From Chloroflexota bacterium (GTDB lineage: Bacteria > Chloroflexota > Anaerolineae > Aggregatilineales > Phototrophicaceae), in assembly GCA_011525385.1 (NCBI GenBank), contig WTGF01000049.1, forward strand, positions 17,565-81,564: a stretch of DNA of 64,000 nt. The letters run 5' to 3'. Positions within the stretch are counted from its first letter, which is position 1, and each line of letters starts with the position of its first letter. The notes beneath the pieces were generated by a model that did no database searches, was not told where the DNA came from, and worked only from the letters and a program-made list of their open reading frames with translations. Below, in pieces: positions 14,223-22,856 of the stretch. Made by a program: the position numbers and the translations under genes.

Positions 14223-16634
14223 ATGATAACCGAGAAAACCATCGCAACCCTGGAACTGCACAAGATCCTGCAAGAGCTCTCGCGTTATACGACCTTCGGC
14301 GCCGGCGAGGAGTTCGCCATCGAACTGCATCCCTCCACTGAGATCGAAGAGGTGCAATTGTGGCAGCGGGAAACTGCTGAAGCCCTTGCCCTGCTCGAAG
14401 AAAAGTCCAATATCACGGTACAGGGCGCCCGCGATGTTCGCGATCCGGTCATTCGCTCTCAGCGTGGCGCCATCATTGAACCGAGCATCCTGCTCGATAT
14501 CCGCTATACCTTGCGCCGCGCAAGTACGCTTAGGCGTACCCTGGGGCGTCTGAAAGCGAGCTTTCCCCTGCTTTCCGACCTGGCGAACGAACTGGAAGAG
14601 TGCAGCGAACTCCAGTTGTCTATCGAGAAGTCCATCGACGACAACGCCGAAATCAAGGACACCGCCAGCGCCAGACTGGCGATCATTCGCCGCGACTTGA
14701 AGATCGCCTTCGAGCGCTTGCAAAACAAGCTGAATCGCATCGTCAGCAACCGAGCCAACCATGACAAGCTGCAAGAAGCCCTGGTCACGATGCGCCACGG
14801 CCGCTATGTGATACCCATCAAAGCCGAGCACAAGGGCAAGATCAAAGGCATCGTTCACGACTCGTCGTCGTCTGGCGCTACGCTGTTTATCGAGCCGCTG
14901 GATACCGTTGAACTCAACAACAAATGGCGCGAACTGCAGATCGACGAAGAAAAAGAGATCCGCCGCATACTCAGCGATCTGACCGAAGAGGTCGCCGGCG
15001 AAAGCGAAGGCATCGTACGCACCGTGCAGTTGCTGGGCTATCTCGACCTGACCTTCGCCAAGGCGCGCTACGCGCTGGAGCATAACTGCATCCAGCCCAA
15101 GATGGTCGCGATGGATGCGATTGAAGGGCGACCGCCGGGAACAAATCACCCCGGCTCGACAATACAACTGAAGGGCGCGCGCCACCCCTTGCTCAAGGGA
15201 CAGGTAGTGCCGCTTGATCTCAGCTTTGACGACGATACTTGGGTTATGGTGATTACCGGACCCAACACGGGCGGCAAGACTGTCGCTTTAAAGACCGCCG
15301 GATTGATGGTTCTGATGGCGCAGTGTGGCTTGCACATCCCGTCCGACGAAGCGAACTTGTCCGTTTTCCGGGGTATATACGCCGATATAGGCGATGAACA
15401 GAGCATCGAACAATCGCTCTCAACCTTCTCCTCGCACATGACCAATATCATCGACATCCTGCACCACTGCGACGGACGCTCGCTGGTCATCCTGGACGAA
15501 GTTGGGGCCGGCACCGACCCTACCGAAGGCTCGGCGCTGGCGCGGGCGCTGCTCAACCGCTTGAAGAGCAAAGGCGTTACGACGCTTGTGACCACACATC
15601 ACCCCGAGCTAAAGGTCTACGGTGTTGAAACTTCAGGCGTGCGAAACGCCAGCGTCGAATTCGACCTGGAGACGCTGCGTCCCACCTACCGCCTGATCGT
15701 GGGCTTGCCCGGTCGCTCCAACGCGCTGGCAATCGCCGAACGCCTCGGACTGAACAAAGAAATCATTGAAGATGCGCGGGGCATGGTCGCGACCGAAGAA
15801 CTGGCCGCCGATGATCTTCTCAACGAGATCCAGCGCAGTCGCGCCGACATTCGCATCCAGCACGACGAGGTTAACCGGCTGAGGAACGAACTCGCCGGGC
15901 AGCGCGACGACTTGCAAGTACGCCTGGACAAGATCGAGGACGAGCGCCGCGATGTCATTCGCGCCGCGCGCCGTCATGCCGAAGAAGACCTGGCGGACTT
16001 CAACAAGGAGTTGCGCAAGATGCGCAATGAGTTGCGCGCCGCCGGGATGCCCGCTCAAACGATTATCGCGCTGCAAGCCGCCGCCGAAAAGATGGCGAAA
16101 TGGACCCAGGCCCCGCTTGACGGCGCCGAAGAAGCGCAGCGACTCGACGACACCGACTGGCTGCCCCGAATTGGCGACACGGTCTTTCTCGACACGCTCA
16201 ATGCAGAGGGTGTCATCGGAGAGCTTGATGACAAGGGCGCGCAGGTGCAGGTTGGATCCTTGCGTGTGCGCGCAAAATTCACCGACATGCGCAAGCGCAG
16301 CCGCAGCGAGATACGGGCTAAAGAACGCGGTCACGTACGCGAATACCAGCCGATCAACACCGTGCCGCCAGCGGTCGAGTCGCCGGGCATGGAACTGGAT
16401 ATCCGCGGCAAACGCGTGGAAGAAGCGCTGGAAATCCTCGACCGTTATGTCGACGCTGCCTACACGTCGGGGCTGCCCTTCGGCAGGATCATCCACGGCA
16501 AAGGCACCGGCCGCCTGCGTCAAGCGGTACGACAATACCTGCGCGAACACAGCCTGGTCAGCAAAGTGACACAGGGACAAAACAACGAAGGCGGCGCCGG
16601 CGTCACCGTCATTCACATGGTGCCTATCACCTAA
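14223..16634 (+). CDS. mutS2: MutS2 family ATPase/Smr endonuclease
   Basis: 803 aa from ATG 14223, whose product begins MITEKTIATLELHKILQEL as in MutS2; a TTG at 14175 would extend it by 16 residues. The core domain contains the ATPase: Walker A GPNTGGKT (about 345), a D-loop region SLSTFSSHM and Walker B LVILDEVGAGTDPTEGSAL, followed by VTTHH. A coiled coil runs over about 500-620 (DEVNRLRNELAGQRDDLQ) and the C-terminal Smr nuclease has the conserved LDIRG (ELDIRGKRVEEAL) and HGKGTGRLR. MutS2 suppresses recombination and, in Bacillus, splits collided ribosomes. A strong promoter precedes it. Confidence 0.95.
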   Translation: MITEKTIATLELHKILQELSRYTTFGAGEEFAIELHPSTEIEEVQLWQRETAEALALLEEKSNITVQGARDVRDPVIRSQRGAIIEPSILLDIRYTLRRASTLRRTLGRLKASFPLLSDLANELEECSELQLSIEKSIDDNAEIKDTASARLAIIRRDLKIAFERLQNKLNRIVSNRANHDKLQEALVTMRHGRYVIPIKAEHKGKIKGIVHDSSSSGATLFIEPLDTVELNNKWRELQIDEEKEIRRILSDLTEEVAGESEGIVRTVQLLGYLDLTFAKARYALEHNCIQPKMVAMDAIEGRPPGTNHPGSTIQLKGARHPLLKGQVVPLDLSFDDDTWVMVITGPNTGGKTVALKTAGLMVLMAQCGLHIPSDEANLSVFRGIYADIGDEQSIEQSLSTFSSHMTNIIDILHHCDGRSLVILDEVGAGTDPTEGSALARALLNRLKSKGVTTLVTTHHPELKVYGVETSGVRNASVEFDLETLRPTYRLIVGLPGRSNALAIAERLGLNKEIIEDARGMVATEELAADDLLNEIQRSRADIRIQHDEVNRLRNELAGQRDDLQVRLDKIEDERRDVIRAARRHAEEDLADFNKELRKMRNELRAAGMPAQTIIALQAAAEKMAKWTQAPLDGAEEAQRLDDTDWLPRIGDTVFLDTLNAEGVIGELDDKGAQVQVGSLRVRAKFTDMRKRSRSEIRAKERGHVREYQPINTVPPAVESPGMELDIRGKRVEEALEILDRYVDAAYTSGLPFGRIIHGKGTGRLRQAVRQYLREHSLVSKVTQGQNNEGGAGVTVIHMVPIT

Positions 16635-16650
16635 GGCGGGACGCCAGCTA

Positions 16651-17235
16651 TTGAACGCGGAACAGCGACGGAATTTCAGCGAACGCTATGCGGCGGGCGA
16701 CATGCCCTGGGACAGCGGAATCACGCCGCCGGAGATCTTTGAGATCTTGTCGGAGTTGCCGCCGGGCAAAGCGCTGGACCTGGGCTGCGGCACAGGCACG
16801 GTCATGCGTGATCTGCTCAGGAGAGGCTGGCGAGCCGACGGCATCGATTTCGTGCAGGGTGCGATTGACCTCGCCCGAGACAAACTGCAGCAGTTTCCCG
16901 CCGAAACTTGTCGTCTGTTCCGCCACGATGTCACCAAACTCGATACACTGACAAGCTTACGCGCGCCCTACGATCTCGTCATCGACATCGGATGCGGTCA
17001 CTGCATCGACAAGGAGGCCGCGCCCGGATATGCAAAGGCGATCCCGCAAATGCTCAAGGTCGGCGGCGCTTTCATGCTTTATGCCAGTCATCCGCGTCCC
17101 GATTCGACGGTGGGCTGGGCGCCGGCCGAGGTGGAGCGCCTCTTCACGCCGAAATTGAATTTAGTCTGGCACCGGCAAGGCACAGATACGGCGATAGGCG
17201 TAGCTTCAAGTTGGTACAGATTTCAAAGAACCTGA
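16651..17235 (+). CDS. Class I SAM-dependent methyltransferase
   Basis: 194 aa from TTG 16651; a later Met would remove the conserved N-terminal FSERYAAGDMPWDSG lid typical of thiopurine-methyltransferase-like and tellurite-resistance-type enzymes. Motif I is ALDLGCGTGTVMRDL (about 41-55), followed by ADGIDFVQGAI (motif II), and YDLVIDIGCGHCID (motif IV region). A GGCGGGA ribosome site is about 8 bp upstream. It lies 16 bp after mutS2 and may be in the same transcript. Substrate unknown. Confidence 0.82.
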   Translation: MNAEQRRNFSERYAAGDMPWDSGITPPEIFEILSELPPGKALDLGCGTGTVMRDLLRRGWRADGIDFVQGAIDLARDKLQQFPAETCRLFRHDVTKLDTLTSLRAPYDLVIDIGCGHCIDKEAAPGYAKAIPQMLKVGGAFMLYASHPRPDSTVGWAPAEVERLFTPKLNLVWHRQGTDTAIGVASSWYRFQRT

Positions 17236-17288
17236 AGATTCAACAAGCTTACAATAGTGAGTTGAAATGAATAGAGGTTGAAATCGCA

Positions 17289-18440
17289 GTGAAAGCAAAG
17301 CTCGTCGCCATTATCATCTTGCTCTCCATGTTCACTGGTATCGGTGGCTTTATCTTGGGGTCGGCATTGCCAAATCAAAATCGGGGGTTTTATCTGCCGC
17401 AGCGCGGCTCGCCCCTTTCGCAATCCGCACCCGCGCTCGTTTCGCCAGCCGACGGCAGCGAATTTGTCAACTCCAACATTGAATTGGAATGGCGCTGGGA
17501 TGCCGGGCTTAACGAGAATCAGTTCTATGCATTGCGCATCTGGTCAGCAGAACTTCCCTATCGTGAAATATGGAGCGAAGAGTCACGCGTGTCCGTTACC
17601 GAGGCGATTGACAGTTACAGCGTAGATCTGGGCAGTTTTTATTGGAAAGTCGCGGTCGTCAATGTTGATGCGACCGGCAACTTCGACAGCAGGGGCAGCG
17701 AATGGAGCGAAGAGTTCCATTTGCGTCGGGTCCGCCGGCTAAGCATCCTACCCAAACAATACGCCGATATGTCGGGCATCGCCCGGCAGATCTACGATCA
17801 GAATCTTAGCCCGACAGACGCAATTGACGAGACGCATCGCTTTATCCAGGCGAACAGCATCCCGGACTTGCAGAATGACTACGATGCGGATTATGGAGAC
17901 GCCATCGCATTGATGTTTGAATACTCACAGGGGCGGAGCGACGAACGGCCCCATCTCTTATGCGATGGCAGGTCAACCGCCATGTTGACAATCCTGCGCG
18001 AGTTGGGCATCGAAAGCAGACTGGTGTTTCTTTACAGCCCGGTGCCGGGTTACCTGGCGCAGCATACAGTGCTGGAAGTCTTTAATCCCGAAGGGCAAAC
18101 TTGGCAAGTACACGATCTCGCCTGGGATTTCTATTATGTCCACTTAGAGTCGCGAGAGCGCGTTTCGGCCGAGCGCATCCTCTTTGGACGGCGCGAGGAC
18201 CTGGCAGGATGCCCGATTGCCGGTGGCGCATGCGAGGCGCGAGTGATGGGTGAAAGCGTCGGATACTTCGACGCAATGCGCTACGGCTGGACCTATGAAC
18301 TTTGGGTGAATCCTGATCGCTTTCCGATCTCAAGACGGTTTGAAGGGCAAGATGGGCGGAATATCGCGGAGTTCATTAGCGACGGCCAGCCACAGAAAGT
18401 GACGATTCGAACAGACAACTGGGAGCATCTTGATCGCTAG
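17289..18440 (+). CDS. Membrane-anchored transglutaminase-like protein
   Basis: 383 aa from GTG 17289. An N-terminal signal anchor (about 3-25) leads to a fibronectin/Ig-like domain (about 45-140: SPADGSEFVNSNIELEWRWD, YWKVAVVNVD) and then a transglutaminase-like cysteine protease domain. A plausible triad is Cys225 (LLCDGRST), His259 (QHTVLEVF) and Asp276 (VHDLAWDF). Such proteins act outside the membrane on envelope proteins or as peptidases. No direct partner gene is evident; the penicillin-binding protein follows after 83 bp on the same strand. Confidence 0.72.
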   Translation: MKAKLVAIIILLSMFTGIGGFILGSALPNQNRGFYLPQRGSPLSQSAPALVSPADGSEFVNSNIELEWRWDAGLNENQFYALRIWSAELPYREIWSEESRVSVTEAIDSYSVDLGSFYWKVAVVNVDATGNFDSRGSEWSEEFHLRRVRRLSILPKQYADMSGIARQIYDQNLSPTDAIDETHRFIQANSIPDLQNDYDADYGDAIALMFEYSQGRSDERPHLLCDGRSTAMLTILRELGIESRLVFLYSPVPGYLAQHTVLEVFNPEGQTWQVHDLAWDFYYVHLESRERVSAERILFGRREDLAGCPIAGGACEARVMGESVGYFDAMRYGWTYELWVNPDRFPISRRFEGQDGRNIAEFISDGQPQKVTIRTDNWEHLDR

Positions 18441-18523
18441 GGGGAGCGTTGACCTATCATAGCGCGAATCGTCATTCGGGTATACCATTGTCCGCAGGTT
18501 GATCAATCAACGAGCAGAGTACC

Positions 18524-20701
18524 GTGCATCGACTGGCTTTTTGCAGCCTGTTAGTCATAGTTGTCTTGGTCGGATGTCGACCTCAGGTCGAGGACTCTGC
18601 CGCGCCCCTGCCCACCGTACGGGCGGGCCCTACTGTTGCGCCCGATCTCGAATCCGCAGCCAAGATTGCCAATTCCTTCCTGACCGCCTGGCAAGAACAG
18701 AACTTCAATCAAATGCACCGCCTGCTAACACAGCGCCTGCAAGAGGCCACGCCTCTCGCCGACTTCCGCCTGGCGTACCAGCAGGCCCAGTCCACGATGA
18801 GTTTTCAGCGACTTGAATATAAAGCGGAAGCGCTCTTCGCCACTGACGGGCACGTTCTCGTTTTCCAGTATCAGATGACCTTGCACACGCGCATCCTCGG
18901 TTCCTTTGTCGACCCCAATCGCCGACTGCACCTCGTCGTCGACCCAAGCGTAAATCAATGGCGCGTCGCCTGGTCGCCCGCCGACATCTTTACCGAGATG
19001 GGCAACGGCGCGCGTCTGGTGTTTCAACCGCAGATACCCGGCCGCGCCAACATCTACGACCGTAACGGCGAATCGCTGGCCGACCAATACGGTCGCATGG
19101 TCCGCATATTTGTCAACAATGCCGAAATCCCCGACAGAAGCGCATGCTTCCAACTGCTGGCGGAAGCCCAGAACAAGCCCGTCAGCGAGTTTACTGAATT
19201 GTTTGACCAGAGATCGGGCGCAGACTGGCTGGTTGACGCCGGCATCCTGGAGCCGCAGGTTTACATCCGACACGGCGACAAAATCGAAAACTCCTGCAAG
19301 GCCGAATTCGAGCAAGAAGCCACCCGACGCTATGTTAACGGAACGCTGATGCCCCATATCCTGGGTCATGTCGGCTATCCGGATACCGCTCAAATCCCGG
19401 AGCTCGAAGCGATCGGATATAACGCCGGGACCATCATCGGAAAAGCGGCCATCGAAGCAAGTTGGAATGATACCCTGGCTGGGCGCCCGGGTGGCAAGCT
19501 GTCCCTGGTATCGCCAAGCGGGGTTCGCCTGCGCTTGTTGAGCGAAGTTGGTTCACAAGTGCCCCAAAGCATCTGGCTCACGCTCGACTCCAAGCTGCAA
19601 GAAAATATCGTCCGCGTACTCGACGAAGCCTACCGCACCAACGCTTGGGGCAGGATCTCCTATGGAGCGGCGGTTGTTGTCATGGACGTCAACAATGGCG
19701 AGATTCTGGCCATGGTCAGCTACCCGTCCTTTGATGGGAATGCCATGAATCCATTCCCCGTTGTCGGGCGGGAAACAGCGAACAAAGTGCTGGAAAAACT
19801 AGCGGAGGACGAACGAAAGCCTCAAATCAACCGGGCGACGCAAGGCCTCTATCCGACCGGCTCAGTCATGAAAGGACTAAGCGCGATCGCCGCGCTAGAG
19901 AGCGGCGTCTACGATGAATCGACCCGTTATTATTGCACCGGCAGTTGGACCCACGGCTTCGATACACGTTACGATTGGTTGCCTGGCGGCCATGGCAGCA
20001 TGTCGGCGCAGACGGGCATCACCCACAGCTGCAATCCCTTCTTTTATGAAGTTGGCTTCCGTCTCAACGCGGAGGATCCGAATTTGCTGCCCGCCTTCGC
20101 GGCCAAGTTCGGCTTGGGCCAACTCACCGGTATCAATGCGATATCGGAATTGGGCGGCAGCATTCCCTCGCCCGACAATGTTTTGCAAACTGCTGGTTTG
20201 CCGTGGTCTTACGCTTTTGCAGTCAACTTGTCAATCGGCCAAGGCGAAGTACAGATAACGCCCTTGCAGATGGTTCGCTTGTATGCCGCCCTTGCCAACG
20301 GCGGATACCTTTTGCGCCCGCTGTTGGTGCGCGAGCGAGGCATCCTTGACCAGCGCACGTTGGTCGCCAAGCGCGATGTCATGAACGATACGCGCGTTTC
20401 GCCCGATAACCTGGCCATCGTACAAAAAGGCTTATGCGGCGTCATCAGCGACTACGGGGGGACGGCAGCGCACCAGTTTCTCTATTCCCCGCTGCTGGAT
20501 GTGGGCGTATGCGGGAAAACAGGCACGGCGCAAGCCGCCGGCGACGACGAACTGCCGCACAGTTGGTTCATCGCCTATGCCCCGGCCAAAGATCCGCAGA
20601 TCGCCATTGTCACTATGGTGGAAAATTCCGGCGAAGGCTCGGCCATCGCCGCGCCACTCACGCGCAATATTTTGGAATACTACTTCTTCGGGGCGTTTTG
20701 A
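18524..20701 (+). CDS. Lipoprotein class B penicillin-binding protein (MecA/PBP2-like transpeptidase)
   Basis: 725 aa from GTG 18524. The N-terminus ends in a lipobox (VVLVGC, Cys about 18), so it is probably a lipoprotein rather than signal-anchored. An NTF2/MecA_N-like domain (about 43-155) is followed by the PBP dimer region (PGRANIYDRNGESLA) and the transpeptidase domain. All three active-site motifs are present: SVMK (SxxK, about 446), SCN (SxN, THSCNPFF, about 505) and KTGT (about 664). It crosslinks peptidoglycan during elongation or division. It is not next to mraY, fts or mre genes. The MecA-like architecture resembles low-affinity beta-lactam-insensitive PBPs, but resistance cannot be inferred from sequence alone. 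Confidence 0.88.
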   Translation: MHRLAFCSLLVIVVLVGCRPQVEDSAAPLPTVRAGPTVAPDLESAAKIANSFLTAWQEQNFNQMHRLLTQRLQEATPLADFRLAYQQAQSTMSFQRLEYKAEALFATDGHVLVFQYQMTLHTRILGSFVDPNRRLHLVVDPSVNQWRVAWSPADIFTEMGNGARLVFQPQIPGRANIYDRNGESLADQYGRMVRIFVNNAEIPDRSACFQLLAEAQNKPVSEFTELFDQRSGADWLVDAGILEPQVYIRHGDKIENSCKAEFEQEATRRYVNGTLMPHILGHVGYPDTAQIPELEAIGYNAGTIIGKAAIEASWNDTLAGRPGGKLSLVSPSGVRLRLLSEVGSQVPQSIWLTLDSKLQENIVRVLDEAYRTNAWGRISYGAAVVVMDVNNGEILAMVSYPSFDGNAMNPFPVVGRETANKVLEKLAEDERKPQINRATQGLYPTGSVMKGLSAIAALESGVYDESTRYYCTGSWTHGFDTRYDWLPGGHGSMSAQTGITHSCNPFFYEVGFRLNAEDPNLLPAFAAKFGLGQLTGINAISELGGSIPSPDNVLQTAGLPWSYAFAVNLSIGQGEVQITPLQMVRLYAALANGGYLLRPLLVRERGILDQRTLVAKRDVMNDTRVSPDNLAIVQKGLCGVISDYGGTAAHQFLYSPLLDVGVCGKTGTAQAAGDDELPHSWFIAYAPAKDPQIAIVTMVENSGEGSAIAAPLTRNILEYYFFGAF

Positions 20702-20713
20702 GCGCTAAGCGCT

Positions 20714-21097
20714 TCATCCCGCGACGACCCGGCTCAATGTGATAATGCCGATTTCCACCAGCAAGATCAACAGCAGCCGTTTGCGCGTCCGCGCTTGCGC
20801 CAGCCGCTTGAAAAAGTAATCGAAGCCGCCAATGGTCAGGCCGACCAAAAGCGCGCCGCCGCCGATCAGCCAGACGTTACGCACGGTTATCAGCGCATAG
20901 CGCTGGCGCACTGAACTGTCCATGCCATGATAGATGAGGTGTGCAGCAGCCGTAAGCAACAGTTCCTGTATGGCAAAAAAGCAGAAAAACGTCGTAACCG
21001 CACTTAGCAAAAGCAGAACCAGATTGATCAACTTCGCAAGGGCAGATTGCGCCCTGGCTGACGACAGGATAACTTTTCGGTCAGGGTTTTGCATCAC
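20714..21097 (-). CDS. Hypothetical membrane protein
   Basis: 127 aa. Three hydrophobic segments (about 22-52, 73-92, 105-122: LLLILLVEIGIITLSRVV) with a basic RTRKR loop before the last. I do not recognise a family. It is convergent with the PBP gene with a 12-bp gap that includes a short AGCGCT/AGCGCT inverted repeat. It has no co-directional neighbour. Confidence 0.5.
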   Translation of the reverse strand: MMQNPDRKVILSSARAQSALAKLINLVLLLLSAVTTFFCFFAIQELLLTAAAHLIYHGMDSSVRQRYALITVRNVWLIGGGALLVGLTIGGFDYFFKRLAQARTRKRLLLILLVEIGIITLSRVVAG

Positions 21098-21441
21098 AGC
21101 TCAATGATACACGATCCCCCTTATCATGCTCAAGCTATAATGGCGTCGGGGCCGCGATACGCGCGCTCGCCCAGGCGTCCGCTGCCGATGCAACTCAACT
21201 TAGGCGACACACAAAGCGCAGGACGCAGCCGCCAGCGGGTGCGAGACAACCTGCGCTGAACATGCTTGTAATGCGGCGACCTTTTCGGTAGAATTGTGAA
21301 AAATTAAACAAGCGCTTGCGACCGATCCAGGAAGACCTTTGTGACCTCTGTCGCGGTTCGCTCGCAAAGGTTGATATCGGCGACTCTTGGAAGGCGCGTC
21401 GGCGCGTGATCCGAGTTGTGAAAATCAGGTGGAAACCCGCT
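21098..21441. other. 344-bp spacer upstream of the cytochrome oxidase operon
   Basis: No gene seen. It contains a TATAAT at 21135-21140 and the coxB promoter at 21266-21294. The ~145-bp leader between that promoter and the start codon has no recognised riboswitch. A CTTTGTGACCTCTGTCGC stretch near 21335 resembles the CACAGAGG repeat class but is too short to call. Confidence 0.5.
21266..21294 (+). promoter_or_regulatory. Candidate promoter of the cox operon
   Basis: TTGTAA (21266-21271), 17-bp spacer, TAGAAT (21289-21294), about 148 bp before the coxB start. Confidence 0.55.
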
Positions 21442-22785
21442 ATGTCTAACAACTATGGAAACAGACCATCGATAAGCCCGACAACGATTGTCGTTGCCGC
21501 TGTTTATCTGCTGGTTAGCGTCGTCGGCATCAACTGGTTTACCACATTCATTCCCGGCATTTTTCCACCGCAAGCCTCGGCAGAATCCAAGAGCGTGGAC
21601 GAGCTCTTCTTCATCTTGATGATTGTTGGCGGCATCGTATTCTTCTTGATCCAGGGCATGTTGCTGATCTCGGTGATCGCGTTCCGCGCGCGCGGCGGCG
21701 ATTCGAGTGACGGTCCTACTTATCACGGAAACATGGTGCTGGAAATCGTCTGGACAGTTATCCCGGCGCTGGTGGTCGTCTTTCTGGCGGTCATTAGCTT
21801 CAACGTCTGGAGCCAGAACTCCGCGCCCAAAGCCAACGTCAATATGGTTAATGGCGCCTCCATTCCGATCAATGTGACAGGCGCGCGCTATGCCTGGACG
21901 CATACCTACGAGACCGGACGCCTGACGCCGAATGGCGATCCAATCATCATCAATAGCGGCGCCAATTTACATACTTACATTGGTCAGAACGTCGATCTGG
22001 TTTTGCAGACGCAAGACGTCATCCATTCCTATTGGGTGCCGGCGATGCGCGTCAAGCAGGATTTGCTGCCGGGCGATCCCAGGCAAGGGGGGCGGCCCAC
22101 CGAACTGCGCTTCACGCCGGTCCGCATCGAGGGAGTTGAGTACCCGGCCGAGTATCCCATCGTCTGCGCCGAACTGTGCGGCGATGGCCATGGGCGCATG
22201 CGCGGAGCGGTAATCGTATACGAAGACGAGGCGCAGTACCTCGAACAATTCTTTGAGCCGGCGATTCACGCGATTCTCAATCCGCCGGCCGATCCCGTGC
22301 TACGCGGAGAAATAGAAATCCAGAACTATATCTGCAACAGTTGTCATGTGCTCGACAGCCTGGGATGGACAGGTCTCACCGGTCCTCCTCTGAACGGGAT
22401 CGCCGATCGGGCCGGGGAACGCGTGCCGGGCCAATCAGCGGAAGAATACATCGCCATGTCGATCTGGAATTCGGGCGCGTTCAGGGTGCCGGGTTATGAC
22501 CAGCAGATGGCGGCTTTTGGACCGGACGTGGTTGACCCCCTCAACGTGATGACCCCCGAACAGCTCTATTCAATCGTGGCTTACCTCTGTACGCAGGGTG
22601 AACAATCCGACTGCGATATGGAAAACAGCGTCACCGCCATTCCCGACGCGATCATGACCGTGTTCGCGATGGAGGTCGATATCACATTTGGAATGGACGC
22701 CGCCGCCACATTAGACGACGGGACATCGGACACAGGAGCGGTCGAAGAAGCGGGAGAATCGAATACAGAAAACGGTTCCGCATAG
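21442..22785 (+). CDS. coxB: Cytochrome c oxidase subunit II with C-terminal cytochrome c domain (caa3 type)
   Basis: 447 aa from ATG 21442; AGGTGG lies about 8-13 bp upstream and the residues before it are not subunit II-like. Two N-terminal membrane helices (about 12-32, 52-80) lead to the cupredoxin domain. CuA ligands are in CAELCGDGHGRM (about 241-252) with an earlier HSYWVPAM His. A cytochrome c domain follows, with heme motif CNSCH (about 297-301) and a possible distal Met in NVMTPEQLY. It accepts electrons from cytochrome c or a complex III equivalent and passes them to subunit I. It is the first gene of the oxidase operon. Confidence 0.93.
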   Translation: MSNNYGNRPSISPTTIVVAAVYLLVSVVGINWFTTFIPGIFPPQASAESKSVDELFFILMIVGGIVFFLIQGMLLISVIAFRARGGDSSDGPTYHGNMVLEIVWTVIPALVVVFLAVISFNVWSQNSAPKANVNMVNGASIPINVTGARYAWTHTYETGRLTPNGDPIIINSGANLHTYIGQNVDLVLQTQDVIHSYWVPAMRVKQDLLPGDPRQGGRPTELRFTPVRIEGVEYPAEYPIVCAELCGDGHGRMRGAVIVYEDEAQYLEQFFEPAIHAILNPPADPVLRGEIEIQNYICNSCHVLDSLGWTGLTGPPLNGIADRAGERVPGQSAEEYIAMSIWNSGAFRVPGYDQQMAAFGPDVVDPLNVMTPEQLYSIVAYLCTQGEQSDCDMENSVTAIPDAIMTVFAMEVDITFGMDAAATLDDGTSDTGAVEEAGESNTENGSA

Positions 22786-22856
22786 CGCCGGGATGAGAAC
22801 GGTAGCGGAAAATGCAGCAAAACAGCATATCTGACGCTGAGTAAAGAGGCGAAACA

